A stretch of DNA of 64,000 nt from Portulaca oleracea (Eukaryota; Streptophyta; Magnoliopsida; Caryophyllales; Portulacaceae), in assembly GCA_029582165.1 (NCBI GenBank), contig CM055877.1:20090355-20154354 (forward strand), read 5' to 3'. The position numbers were made by a program, and so were the translations under genes. Below, one piece after another: positions 22,790 through 35,065 of the stretch; position 1 is the stretch's first letter; every line of letters begins with the position of its first letter. The notes below the pieces were generated by a model that made no database searches, had not been told where the DNA came from, and saw only the letters and a list, made by a program, of their open reading frames with translations.

Positions 22790-23981
22790 GAGTGCTGCGA
22801 ATAAAATGCCACTCATTTTTCCCAAAATGTCAAATTTGCCATTGATATTTTCAAATTGTCAAAACTACCATTATAAATTCTAAAATTGTCAAAATTGTCA
22901 TTGCTCTCTTTACTCACCTGCTACAGCCGGTCACCACCGTTTGAATTTGTCTTGAAACTTTTTGAAATTAAAAATGAAAAGGGTAGGCCAGTGAGTTCAT
23001 TGCTTTGCTTCTCCATTTCCTCCATGTTCAGTTTCATCACCTCCCGCTTAAGTTTAGTTACTTCCTCCACCTCCTTCTTCTTATCTTCTTCCAGTTACAT
23101 CTTCAACACATCCGTATTCTTCTTCTCTTCTTCCAATTTCTTCCTTTCAGCTTGCACATTCATCCTTTCCTGTTTCAGCTTCTCAAAAAATTCATCCTTG
23201 TCCCCAATCTCCTTCTTAACCAGTCGATTCAAATTTGAGCAAAGGCCACCATCCGCCCATTCCCACAGCCCACACCCACCTTGTTGAACAGTACCCCACA
23301 CACATTGGTAGAAACGTCGCAAAGGGTTATCTAAGGTCTTCGAGGTGCACATCAGGGGGGTTAGACCACACTCACACGCCTTGATTTCCTTTGGAAAACA
23401 GTAACAATTCACACAACTTCTTGGAGGTGTTTGGAAGTTTTGACTTCTAGATCCATACCCAGAATAAGCCATGGTCACTGCCTTCAAGATGGTGAAGAGG
23501 AAGCTCGATGAAATTGCAGAAAAAGAAGCCCAGATGGGCAAAAAAGAAGAAGATCGAACAAGATGAAGCTCGAAGAAAAAGAAAAAATTGGGTCTGGAAA
23601 AGCATCGAAAATGGCAAACAAGAAGAGGAGTGAAGAAGATTGATGAAGAGTGAAGAAGGAGAAAGAAGACGAAGACGATGACGATGGCCGGTGATTACAA
23701 AGGAGGAAGGTGAGGGGCCATTTTTGGCGGGCAGAAATTGGGGGGAGGGAGGAAGTAAAGCAGATTAAGGAAACTACAATGGCAATATTAGGGTATAAAT
23801 ATTGGGGGTTGGGTTTTCCTTTTTTTGTTTGACAAAGCAACCGGTTGTAGCAGGTGAGAAAAGGGAGCAGTGGCAATTTTGACAATTTTAGAATATATAA
23901 TGGTAGTTTTAACAATTTGGAAATATTAATGGCAAATTTGACATTTTGGGAAAAATTAGTGGCATTTTACTCGCAGCACTC
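22790..23981. mobile_element. Pack-MULE (Mutator-like element carrying a gene), 1.19 kb
   Basis: Terminal inverted repeats of about 145 bp start GAGTGCTGCGAATAAAATGC and end GCATTTTACTCGCAGCACTC. The 10-bp duplication TACCGGGAGC is at 22,780-22,789 and 23,982-23,991. Length and termini fit a Mutator-like element. Between the repeats lies a minus-strand GRF zinc-finger gene and no transposase, which makes it a Pack-MULE. Confidence 0.85.
22923..23472 (-). pseudogene. GRF-type zinc-finger protein gene captured by the MULE
   Basis: The ATG at 23,472 starts MAYSGYGSRSQNFQ, followed by a GRF zinc finger (CECGLTPLMCTSKTLDNPLRRFYQC... GGCGLWEWAD). The C...C...C...C ligands and the CGLWEWAD signature are intact. 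A charged coiled coil follows (EKLKQERMNVQAERKKLEEEKK). TAA at 23,095-23,097 stops it. The same frame continues for about 57 codons with more coiled coil (LEEDKKKEVEEVTKLKREV) to TAG near 22,923, so the TAA is probably a nonsense mutation. Small plant GRF proteins bind DNA or RNA ends through this finger, but their roles are mostly unknown. A Ser/Phe-rich overlapping plus-strand frame is a shadow. Confidence 0.8.
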
Positions 23982-24005
23982 TACCGGGAGCCTATGCAAT
24001 ACTTT

Positions 24006-25172
24006 CTAATTAATTTCCACGTGTGAGGATCGGGAAACCGACTCAGCCAGCTTCCCAATTCGTTGTACCGAGGCTATAGCTTCTTGAAAGTTTACCTCTC
24101 CTTCTCCGGCACCCTGAAATCGAAGCCGAATGCATCCGTAAATTCCTCGGAGCTCCACTCGGCTTTTCGGAGTGAGTCCGAGAACCGGTCCGCTTTCAAG
24201 AACAGAGCATCCAGCACTGACTGGTTATCGACAATTACCATTTCCCCGCATTCCAAGAAGCCCGACACTGACACGTCCGATTCAGCCCATCCCCCTTCTC
24301 TTAGAACCGACCCGATTTTATCAATGTACTCGTCTACCCATTTTGGAATTGAAGTTACCGATCTTTGCTTTTAAGTGTTGTTTCCGGCGACGATGCTAAT
24401 TAGTAGTTTGAACATGAGGAACTCGAGTTCCTTTTCCGGCAGTCCACGGCAGCGTCGCTCCAGAACTCCACCCACTTAGGGAGAAGGCCGAATCTGTCGA
24501 CGAAGACGAAGACGAAGACACACTCACGGATCGTTGCTTCTGAATATGGGGCCTGCAGGTTTTAAAATCACGGTGGAAGAAGTCAGAAAGGTCGAGAGCA
24601 CAGCAGAAGATCTGATTTTCGTTGACGTAGAAAATGGGGTTGCCAGCCAAACAAGGGTTACAGGGTATGTAGCAATGGTTGAAGATGGGGATCAGAAGTG
24701 GGGCACGTTTGAGTGCAACTCGGGCGAGTTTCAATGCTTTCTGAGGGTCTGCTGGTCGGGGTCCCCAGGAGTTGGTCGACCATAGAGCGTCCTTGGCTAT
24801 GAAGAGTGAGATTGCTGCGATGGGTAGATTAATCTTTGCACGGAGGTGTTGACGGGACCTCCAGTCAGGGAAGCCCGGCCCGATTGGGACTCCTGCCTTT
24901 AGGACAATCTTGAGGTCCGGTGGAAATGCGAATCCAAACTCAGCCTCAGCACGGGCACACTCCGGGTCGGACAGACCTGGCCCAACCCGAATACAAGCGT
25001 TGTGAAGGTGGGTCATCAACTTGTTTGCTAATGAGGACATTGACAGGAGGCTGTTGCGAGCTGGCTATGGGGTTGGGGGCAACGATGCTGACGCCGCCTG
25101 AGCGGACAGCCGCCGAAGCCCCGCCAGATGGCCCTGGTTTAGACTGCTCATTCTCCGGTCTACGTCCACCAT
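24006..25172 (-). pseudogene. SMI1/KNR4-like plant gene, disrupted
   Basis: The ATG at 25,172 gives MVDVDRRMSSLNQGHLAGLRRL. TAG at codon 36 (25,065-25,067) breaks it, and the same frame then runs on through the conserved core ([56 protein letters not shown]). A frameshift in a TCTTCG microsatellite near 24,500 is followed by [24 protein letters not shown] and ADRFSDSLRKAEWSSEEF in other frames, ending RIGKLAESVSRSSHVEIN and TAG at 24,006. The total length (about 389 codons) and single-exon layout fit the intact family. The core resembles the SMI1/KNR4 (SUKH) fold, and function in plants is not established. At least one nonsense and two frameshift lesions make it a pseudogene. Confidence 0.75.
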
Positions 25173-25323
25173 ATTTGTTGATTGGTTATTGGATGGACTT
25201 GTATGGCAATTTAAATTTAAACTGAAATACACAGATAATGTTTTACTGTAAAAATTGGCTGCTCACTGCTTTGCTTGTAGGCCTGGCTACAGATTTGATT
25301 TGAGAGAGGAGACGGACTGACGG

Positions 25324-27182
25324 GGGCACTACGACCATGAGCCCGGCTCATGGTGCTCGGTGCACCCATCAATTTTTTGTTTTTTTATTTTAAATAAGTA
25401 TAATGATGATATTTTAATTTAATATTTTAATATATTTTAAATTTGAATTTTTATTCAATTTAATTATGTTTTTCATTCGTGTATGTTTAATTTTAATTTT
25501 CTTTCTCTATTTTCATTATATTCCTTGTATTATTTTGTAATTTAATTTTTTTGTACGTACTTTTAGATATACAGAAGGAAGATGGTGAGCCCGGGCGTAT
25601 ATTGTTTGGTGAGCTCAGCGCCCACTATCGTTTTTATCTTTTTAATTATTTTTTTGTGTAATATTATATTTTTATGCTTTTTATATTTTTAATATAATAT
25701 TTATAACCTACAAGGCTAATACTCATAAACCTTAACTACTAATTATTATGCTCATAAATTATAACTATTATGCTCATAACCTACAAGGCCAATGCTCATA
25801 AGCCTCTACACCAATGCTCATATTGTATAACTACTATGCTCATAACTTATAACTATTATGCTCATATAGCCTCTACACCAATGCTCATACTATACAACTA
25901 CTATCTTCATAACCTATAACTATTATGCTCGTTACATAAAAACCATAATGCTCATCAAGCAGAACTTCAATGCTTATTACCTATAACGACAATGCTCATA
26001 ACCTATAACGACAATGCTCATTACCTATAACTATAATGCTCATAACCTATAACGACAATGCTCATTACATGAAACCATAATGCTCATCAAGCTGAACTAC
26101 AATGCTCATTACCTATAACTACAATGCTCATTACATAAAACCATAATGTTCTTTACCTATTAGTACAATGCTCATTACCTATAACTACATTGCTCATTAC
26201 ATAAGACCATAATGTTCATCAAGCAAAGCTACAATGTTCATTACTACAATGCTCATTACCTATAACTACAATGTTCATTACATAAAACCATAATGCTCAT
26301 TACCTATTACTACAATGCTCATTGTCTATAACTACAATATTCATTACCTATAACTACAATGTTCATTACATAAAACCATAATGCTCATTACCTATAACTA
26401 CAATGCTCATTGCCTATAACTACAATGCACATTACATAAAACCATAATTTTCATCAAGCAGAACTACAATGCTCATAACCTATAACGACAATGTTCATTA
26501 CAAAATATATTGAAGTATTATATTAAAAGAAAAGCCTTATTATATTTATTTTAGAAAATTTAAAAATTGCACAAAAAAGGAAATTAAAATTATAAAGAAA
26601 AAGAATGCATAGGGCACATGGAGCATTATGGACCCGGGAGCATAATTGTTTCTTTTTTTTAAAACTATATTAGAAAAAAATTAAGAAAATCAAAAAATAA
26701 AAAATAAATTTATATATCTGCTTAAAATAATTATTGATAGATATAAAAATTAAAAAAAAATTAACTAGAATATAAAGACCCATAAACCTGAACTACAGTA
26801 CTCATAAACCAATGTATGAATGCTCACAAACATATCCCATGTAATTTCATAATTTGTACCGTGGATATTCATGAATTTATACTATAACGCTCGCGAACTT
26901 TAATCAGAATGCTCATAAAAACAAATCGTAGAAAATAAAAATAAAAATAGATAAATAAAATATTGGATTAAAAAATGATATAATGAAAATACATAAAAAA
27001 TAAAAATAAAAATAAATAAATAAATGATGTAATTAAACTAGACTAGAAATTCAAACTCCAAACACATTAAAATATAGGACTAAAAAAGAAACTTTATTAT
27101 TTATTTATTTTTTTTAAAAAAAAAAAAGAAAATCCCAGGGCCCACAATGCATGGTGAGCCCGGGCTCACCTTCGTTTTTCTA
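25324..27182. mobile_element. Mutator-like element with a GCTCAT minisatellite, inserted in the SMI1/KNR4-like 5' leader
   Basis: The 9-bp duplication GACTGACGG is at 25,315-25,323 and 27,183-27,191. The ends are weakly inverted: GGGCACTACGACCATGAGCC on the left, GGTGAGCCCGGGCTCACC near the right end. There is no coding sequence. The middle is an irregular minisatellite. Removing it joins the CT-rich leader of the pseudogene cleanly. Confidence 0.7.
25690..26520. repeat. AATGCTCAT minisatellite
   Basis: About 35 copies of (T)AATGCTCAT alternate with ACCTATAACTAC, ACATAAAACC and CAAGCAGAACTAC. Spacing is about 20-35 bp. A sparser continuation reaches about 26,910. The TIRs of this element also contain GAGC/GCTC words. 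Confidence 0.85.
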
Positions 27183-27246
27183 GACTGACGGAGGGAGAGA
27201 GGGAGGAAAGTGTTGAGAGAAGATCCCTTGTTAAGAAAGGCATAAT

Positions 27247-27254
27247 TATTTATA
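27247..27254 (-). promoter_or_regulatory. TATA box of the SMI1/KNR4-like pseudogene
   Basis: TATAAATA on the minus strand is followed downstream by a CT-rich leader (CTTTCCTCCCTCTCTCCC). The leader resumes after the MULE as CGTCTCCTCTCTC and reaches the ATG at 25,172. Without the MULE the leader would be about 190 nt. The LARD inserted 24 bp upstream of this box. Confidence 0.6.
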
Positions 27255-27278
27255 GGAGGTGAAAATAGAGAGCATATG

Positions 27279-28376
27279 TGTAAAACCCTCAAAAATTCAA
27301 GGATGTTGACTGTCACGTCGTTAGTAAATTAGGTTTGACTTCGTTAATTGTCATTATTCGTTTGTGTTTATTTTTGCTAACACTTGAGCTCGTAGGATCG
27401 TTGAGGGACTAACAAGGGTAAAATAGTAATTTTATATGTTGTGGGATATGCTTGGGAGTGTGGATATTTTAGTAATTTAATATGTATGACCTTAAGTGTT
27501 ATTACTATTATTATTCATGTGGATATTCTTTTAGTTAATTATATGGTATTATAGAGATTTTGGAAAATGTAGTATTATAAATAATTAATTACTTTCAACT
27601 GTATTAATTTTCTAATTTTCTGAATTTTTCTTGTAATTAATTATGGGTATAAATACCCCTCTTAACTAACCCTAGTTTTTGATTAATAAAACCACCGCCG
27701 GTTCCTTTCTTTCTTCAGCCGCGTTGATACAAACCCGACCCAACCCCCGTCTCCCCTATCTCTCAAACCCCTCCACCATCCTCTCTTTTCCCTCTCCCCC
27801 ACCGACAACCACCAGCTCCCAGGCCACCCAACCACCACCGGTCGCTAGATTGCACCGCCGTCAACAACCTCTAGCCATCCTCCGCAACCACCGGCCATTG
27901 GAGCAACGACGAAAGGCTCCCGAAGTAGGGTTGCCACTATTATCTTGCTGTGTTGCTGCCCCTGTTCGGCCACCTCCCAACCCCTGTCCGGACATTGTCG
28001 ACAACCACCAACACCACTAGAGGACCGCTTGCTGTCTCTCAAACAATCGCCGCCCACCATTGGGGTCGCCGGAGCCACCGACGCAGCTGTGGGAGCATTC
28101 GAAGTTGGGTTGTCGGGCTGCTGTTATTTTCTGTAGTTGCTATTGTTGTTGTGTGTTGCCACTGCTCGTGCGATCGTCGCCTCCTTCTATCACCGCCATC
28201 TCGGAGTCGCCATCGCCGCCAGCCAGCCGCCCCCGACCCCCTTCCTTCTCTTGTTTTGGGTATAAACTCTAGCCTTGGTCTTAGCCACGTAGTGTCGATG
28301 GTAGTATTCATGCATGGTTATTATCGTTTTGCTAATGTGTACGTACCTCATATGCTAGCTGTATAGTAATGCATTC

Positions 28377-28422
<46 letters not shown>

Positions 28423-30591
28423 ACTATATTTGGGCTTTAAATACGATATTTTGGTAGATAAATTAGGTTATTTATCTACTATTGTTATTATTAAGTCTTG
28501 TGTAAAAAGGTTTTGGGTTATCTTGTGTCAATATATTAATTATAAAAAAAAAGGATTTACGTAAATTTATTATGTTATAATTCTTAAAAGTGTGTTTTAG
28601 ATCATACTTGTGGTTTTTGCAAATTTAAACTATCTTTTTTATTAGTAAAGTTTGATCTTTATGTGATAATTTTATTATCATGTGCTACATTGTTATTACC
28701 AATTATATCGAGTTTTTCTTTACATAAAATGTTTAGGTTTTGTTATAATTGGCGATTTTGAGTTCTTTGTTGTGTCATGATGTTTTGTGGAATTTTGGAT
28801 GACAATAGTTTATTGCGACCTTGATTATTAGTTCGGAGTTTTAAGAAAAAGTTTCGTTAGGGAATTTAAGTGTTTAATTATGGTTTTAGAGTTAGTTAAA
28901 GTGTCTTTTAGACCTTGGTTGCGTTAGGGTGGACCTTAGCCACTGTTTTAGGCCCAAATTAGGACCCCAAGATCGAATGGTGAAAGTAAGAACCAAAATT
29001 ACCAATTATATGGGAATCGGGAACAGGACAGTTTCGATAGGGCGTAAAGAATGGGTCACCATAAATCGTATAGTCATCCGTTGATCGAACTCCATAAGCT
29101 GGAGGTTCCTTAGGATGTTAGCTTTCATAAGAATTTTACGGATCGGACTTTGAAGTTATATAAGTTGAGTTATACCCTGATTACCAGACCTAGGTCAGAT
29201 CTGGACAGTTTGAATTGATGTCTATTTTGGAAGACCTTAGAGTGTGTTTTTAGTATTGAGTTCAACATAAATGTTTTAGTAGACATTCCGAGGTTTCCGA
29301 AAAGTCTAAAACCAAATCCATAGGATGTCGGGAAGTCAAGCTATGACCCTTTTTATATGGATGCTGTAATCTGTCTTTTTGATATTAATTATTATTGTAA
29401 ATGTTGTTGAGAGAAAATGTTGTGTTGATCTTGTTATGTGATTACTTGGAATGTGTTACGTAATTTAAAGTGTGAATTCATGATTGATAGGAACCTATAG
29501 TGTTCCTATGGTAGGGTTAGGTAGAATGTAGTTAATACTAACTTTGAAGGGCGCGTTTTGATTAGAATAATTATTTCTATTTTAGGCCCGAGCTAATTCT
29601 CGTCGTTAGTGAGCTCAAGTGTGTTTGTTTTTGCTGTGAAGTGAAGCTAACTAGGTAATGTCTATGCCCTAATCCCCAATGGGATGCTCTTTAAATGTGT
29701 TTTAATGTCTCCTAATCTATTTTGAGAATTGCATCCCGAAAGGGAACTTTATGTGGAAATGTGACCATCTGTTTTGGATAACTGTTTGTAATTGTTATAC
29801 TTTGATTTATGAGATGAGAAATTGGATGGTCTTTTATTAGTGTTTTTCTTACTGGTTTTGATAACCTAGATTGGGTTTGACTTGACAGTTGTGAGTTGAA
29901 TTTTTGCATAAGATACTAATAATTCAAAGTGAAACATTAAGCGGGTTTCGGGGCATAACCCGAAGTTCAGGATTTGGTATCCTGCCGGGTTATAGACCAG
30001 GAGATCAGAGCTTCTTCCCTGATATAGGACAGTTGATATTTTGATGCCTGTGGTAGGCGAATACTTTGATGCATGTGGTAGGCGAACTCTTGATGCCTGT
30101 GGTAGGCGATGTTACTCTAAGGGACGTGGTGTCCCGCGCGCATACTAAAATATGGATTGGTTGGGTTGAGGAAAACAGTTAAGGGATAAAAGGTTTGTGA
30201 ACTGGTTTGACTAGTTCTCTCTCCCTCAAATGAATTGAAATGAACTTAACTTGTTTTTAACGTTAGGGGTAGACATTATTGAGATTTCCCCCTCATTTTT
30301 GAAATGGTTTGTTTTCATGTGAAGATCTATATTCTGGGGACGAGAAGTAGAAGTGAGGACGACATGTTTAGAAGTCGTTAAATATGTTATGTTTCTTTTT
30401 GAAAGACTTGAAGCTAGTTTGAGTTGTTAGTTGGTTTACCGTTATCAGACAGTTGTAGTTTCCTTCTCGCCTTGTATTCCTTCGGGGATACGGCAGTGAC
30501 GCCCAATAAGAGTTTTGAGTCTTCCGCTAATTTTGTCTGTTAACGTTAGTTGACTTTGACTTTTCTATAATTGAATTTCCGGGGCGTTACA
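27279..30591 (+). repeat. LARD 5' LTR (3.31 kb)
   Basis: It starts TGTAAAACCC and ends GGGGCGTTACA. It contains a TATA box at 27,648-27,655, a GC-rich C-tract region (27,690-28,260), an ATT microsatellite (28,377-28,420) and three GATGC-TGTGGTAGGCGA units (30,042-30,110). The GC-rich part includes a 113-codon Pro/Arg-rich frame (27,679-28,020), also present in the 3' LTR. I do not call it a gene. Confidence 0.9.
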
Positions 30592-33500
30592 GAATGGTAT
30601 CAGAGCTCTGGGTTGCGACCTAGTAGCTCCTAAGTGTCTCTTAGGTTTAGTTAGACCTTAGGAAGCTAAAATCGGAGTGTGAGTGTAGGTGTGGGTTGGG
30701 TTGCATCGGCTTGATTGTTTCTTCATATTTTTATTAATGTGTTTTATTTTTAAATTTTGTTTCGATCTATTATTTTCCCGTACCAAGAGATGTTATGCAA
30801 GAAGCTAATATTATTTGTGGAGTATGATGTTGAGTATTTGGGAATATTATATTCGATTGAAACTCTCGGGTATCTCTATTAAACACTTTGGCTTAGTTAA
30901 GGCTTCAAATTGTATTTATGGGGTTTTGGAGTATGGACTATGATGATTGGGAATGTACTTTGACTTATGGACCTTGGGAATATTTGAAAATTCATATGTG
31001 AAGTTTGCATTTGATTTCAATTTTTGGTTTTGGGGTTAAATTAATGTTTGTGATTCAACGCGATTCATTCTAAGTCGAGGTCTTGGGTTAGAGGGAACTT
31101 TGTAAGGAAAGTGTTGGTTAAAGTTCGAGTTGAGGGGTATGGTTGAAGTGAAGGTTTTGTGCTTAATCTCGTGGTTAATTTGAATTTTGGTGGTACGGTA
31201 AGTTGGAGACTTCCTGTAAGTTTGAATGAACATTGTTTCTTTGAAGTATTTAGAGCAGATGATGGGCTTCAGAGTAATATTGGGATTATGATTGGTTTTG
31301 TGTAGGTATTGAGTTTCAAGGACCACTTTTAAGGAAACAAGAACTTGATTTTGAGATAAAGGTTGAGAAGAATATTTTATTGATGATCGTACATTTAAAC
31401 TAGACTTTTGGTTATCGATTATGAGGCTTCTAACTAAGGATTAAATTTAAATTTGGTTCCTAGAGTATTGGAGTAAGTGAATACTCTTAAGGTAATGTTG
31501 AGCTAAGCAAGATCTTCCAAGGTTATTGTAATTATAGGGATCTTAAGTTGTATTAAGGTCATGAATCAAGGAATATGAGGAAACGTGTGGTGGAAAAAAA
31601 AATAAAAAGGTTTCTTTTTTCTAGTTATGTAATGGTTGAGGGCGCTGTTATTGAAGTGGAATGGTGCAATTATTATTATTATGTTATCTACAAGTTGAGA
31701 AGTTGTCTGGATGATTAGATTGTTAAGAATGACAAAATGTTACTTTGAAAGAGTTTTATTCACTATGGGATGGAGATATACTTGATCCGTAACTATTTGA
31801 TTTTAATATTTCTCCCTTGAATGTTTAAAGTGAGTTTCTGTTGTACATCACGATTCAGGGTCTCATATATGCTTACTGCCATTCATATATATGCAAACAT
31901 GTGAGTCTATGTACGTAATTGTCTATTCCCTATTGCGAGCCTTTTATTTATGATTGTGTACATGAAGTGAGTCGATCGTCTGAGAAGTGGGTATAACCCA
32001 TGATGAAAGCTACAGGTATTTGATGGCCACAATACTGTCTGAATCCCACCTGGTTAAATTTGGTATGAATATAATTTGATTGGCTTGTCTGAATATTTTC
32101 TGGGATAATCTATTTAAATTTGATGAATTTGTGGAAATATTATTTGATTAATTCTGTTGAGTACCATCCAACTGGATCGTTTAATTATCACATGTTTATT
32201 AGAGCAAATTTTTTCTTTGATTTGTCAACCTCTGTTGATGGTGACGTCTTTTATCCAGAACTATTAGGGAAGAAATTAGACATAATGAGTATCTAGTGCT
32301 TAAGATATAAGAGGAGCTGAGTGAAGTGTTGGAGCATGTCTGGTTACTTATATTGGTTATGGAGATTACGGTTAATGGAAGATAAATGATGAGATGTACG
32401 AAGTAGGTTATTGTCTAACACAGGTCCCTATACTCTTTGTGCTTAAAACATGCGGCGGAAGTGATTAGTACCACAGTTAGTGGTTCCAAAATAGCAGTGG
32501 TGATTAAGAATGACTTGGATGGTTTGAGTACGTCAAAAATCTTAAGTGGCAGTTGAGTATAACTTGAAAAGGCAATATTTGGAGTCAAATAAATACTATA
32601 AAGGTTTATCGGGTTGAGCTCGATTCCTATTTAAGGCATTGGTTGGTGTAGCATTAATCGAGTTTCGAGGACGAAACTCATTTTGAGTGAGTTGAGAGGG
32701 TAATGATGGGCAAGTGCTAGTTCTTGTTACGTATCTGTAAGTTAAGTGAGAAGTCTCTTTTGGCTTGGTTAAGTGTTTTGGAGCTAAAGAGTGACTTGAC
32801 AAATTAATTACAGTATTGATCTTGTGTAGGGTGGTCGAGCTTAGCTTTTGGTCTTTCTAATTGATGAAAATATAAGGCTTAATTATCATTTGAGGCACCA
32901 GGTTAGAGTTTTGATATGTGAGATTAACTACGGAAACTTGTCTTTCCCATACGGATAATAAGGTTGTCTTGAGGAAGTTATATCATATGGTTACTTTTTC
33001 TCAAATAGTCTTATGGTGGTTTACATAATGGGGATCTCGTCATTGGAAGGGAAGAAAATTTTACTGCTGCATTAGAGGTAAATTAGAAATTTTAGTCTTA
33101 CTTGGGTTATCAAGGGAAACTATAGAAAACTATCGTTAATTTATGTTACCCTAGCACAGAAGCAAAAGACTTGTTTTGAGAGGTGATTATTGGGATCTTA
33201 TAACATTTTGGGTGTTGGTAATTATTAGTTTGGTGTGTTCTAAAGATCTTATTTCATGATTTTAGAAGATCGATAATGGGAAGATTAGGGTAAAGTTGGA
33301 TTTAGACTTGGTTATAAGTTTTTGAGTCTACTGGGGACGTTCATTGTGAGAACGACTATAAGCAATACCTTTGGGGAATGGGATGTGTTTCTTTTCCTTG
33401 TTTCATTATGTGTTGCAAGTGCATGCATTTTGTTTTGACATATGGTATGTGTCATATCGCCACCTTTGCTATGAGCACGGGACTCTAGCTCCTCTAAAGG

Positions 33501-33918
33501 ACTTGCAAACCCGAGGTGGGTACGGAATACAACCCCAAGGAGGGCCTGACAGAAGAACAAGACCTCTGATGAGAGTTCGGAGGCTGAAAGAGGACTTGAC
33601 CTACAAGGAGCAGCCGCAGGAGATCCTAGATTGCTGAGAGAAGCCACTTCGCGAAAAGACTGTCCCTCTAGTGAAAGTGTGATGGGAAAGCTATACCCCA
33701 ACTGAAGCAATCTAAGAAGTCGATTAGGAGAATAAGTCGAAGTATCAACACCTATTCAACACATAAGGTGCGTCAAGTTTCGAGGACGAAACTTCTTTTA
33801 AGGAGGTAATGATGTAAAACATCGAGTTTTAGGAAGAATGGAACCGTTAGGATTATTACCGAACCGTTAGGTCTGAGTTTAAGTTTCGAGAACGAAACTT
33901 CTTTTAAGGAGGTAATGA
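30592..33918 (+). other. LARD internal region, non-coding
   Basis: The primer binding site TGGTATCAGAGCTCTGGG is at 30,595-30,612 (tRNA-iMet type). The polypurine tract AAGGAGGTAATGA is at 33,906-33,918. Between them I find no gag, protease, RT or integrase motif up to about 33,560. Antisense frames at 31,036-31,326 and 32,596-32,802 have no recognisable product. Confidence 0.75.
33586..33800 (+). pseudogene. Tekay pol C-terminus (chromodomain region) remnant in the LARD
   Basis: One frame reads DLTYKEQPQEILD-stop-EKPLREKTVPLVKV-stop-WESYTPTEAI-stop-EVD-stop-... ending with the SSFEDET words that precede the polypurine tract. The order (EILDR-EK-LR-K-VPLVKV-W then EATWE) is that of the chromodomain end of Tekay pol. 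The same region is at 47,850-48,228 in the chromovirus. At least five in-frame stops are present. Confidence 0.75.
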
Positions 33919-33925
33919 TGTAAAA
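33776..33925 (+). repeat. Tandemly duplicated polypurine tract and LTR-start junction
   Basis: A unit of about 105 bp (GTTTCGAGGACGAAACTTC to TAAGGAGGTAATGATGTAAA) occurs at 33,776-33,820 and again at 33,881-33,925. Only the second is followed by the full LTR. The same duplication is in the chromovirus at 54,298-54,435. Confidence 0.8.
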
Positions 33926-35018
33926 CCCTGAAAAATCCAAGGATGTTGACCGTGACGTCGTTAGTAAATTAGTTTTGACTTCGTTAATTGTCATTATTCG
34001 TTTGTGTTTATTTTTGCTAACACTTGAGCTCGTAGGATCGTTGAGGGACTAACAAGGGTAAAATAGTAATTTTATATGTTATGGGAATGTGCTTGGGAGT
34101 GTGGGTATTTTAGTAATTTAATATGTATGACCGTAAGTGTTATTACTATTATTATTCATGTGGATATTCTTTTAGTTAATTATATGGTATTTTAGAGATT
34201 TTGGAAAATGTAGTATTATAAATAATTAATTACTTTCAACTGTATTAATTTTCTAATTTTCTGAATTTTTCTTGTAATTAATTATGGGTATAAATACCCC
34301 TCTTAACTAACCCTTGTTTTTGATTAATAAAACCACCGCCGCTTCCTTTCTTTCTTCAGCCACGTTGATACAAACCCGTCCCAACCCCCGTCTCCCCTAT
34401 CTCTCAAACCCCTCCACCATCCACTCTTTTCCCTCTCCCCCACCGACAACCAGCAGCTCCCAGGCCACCCAACCACCACCGGTCGCTAGATTGCACCGCC
34501 GTCAACAACCTCTAGCCGTCCTCCGCAACCACTGGCCATTGGAGCAACGACGGAAGGCTCCCGAAGTAGGGCTGCCACTATTATCTTGCTGTGTTGCTGC
34601 CCCTGTAAGGCCACCTCCCAACCCCTGTACGGACATCGTCGACAACCACCAACACCACTAGAGGACCGCTTGCAGTCTCTCCAACAATCGCCGCCCACCA
34701 CTGGGGTCGCCGAAGCCACCGACACAGCTGTGGGAGCATTCGAAGTTGGGTTGTCGGGCTGCTGTTATTGTCTGTTGTTGCTATTGTTGTTGTGCGTTGC
34801 CCTTGCTCCTGCGACCGTCGCCTCCTTCTCTCACCGCCATCCCGAAGTCGCCATGGCCGCTAGTCAGCCGGCCCCGACCCCCTCCTTCTCTTGTTTTGGG
34901 TATAAACTCTAGCCTTGGTCTTAGCCACGTAGTGTCGGTGGTAGTATTCATGCATGGTTATTATCGTTTTGCTACTGTGTACGTACCTCATACGTTAGTT
35001 GTATAGTAATGCAATCTT

Positions 35019-35065
<47 letters not shown>

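Noticed and set aside
23005..23287. Plus-strand Ser/Phe- and Leu/His-rich frames
   Set aside because: Shadows of the coiled coil of the GRF gene on the minus strand.
24063..25225. Plus-strand frames of 75-103 codons
   Set aside because: Shadows of the SMI1/KNR4-like pseudogene. The minus strand carries the conserved motifs.
30595..30612. tRNA gene at TGGTATCAGAGC sites
   Set aside because: Only the 3' complement of a tRNA is present. These are primer binding sites next to LTRs.
31036..32802. Antisense frames in the LARD internal region as a cargo gene
   Set aside because: They are short, with no motif and no promoter or splice context. They are not supported.
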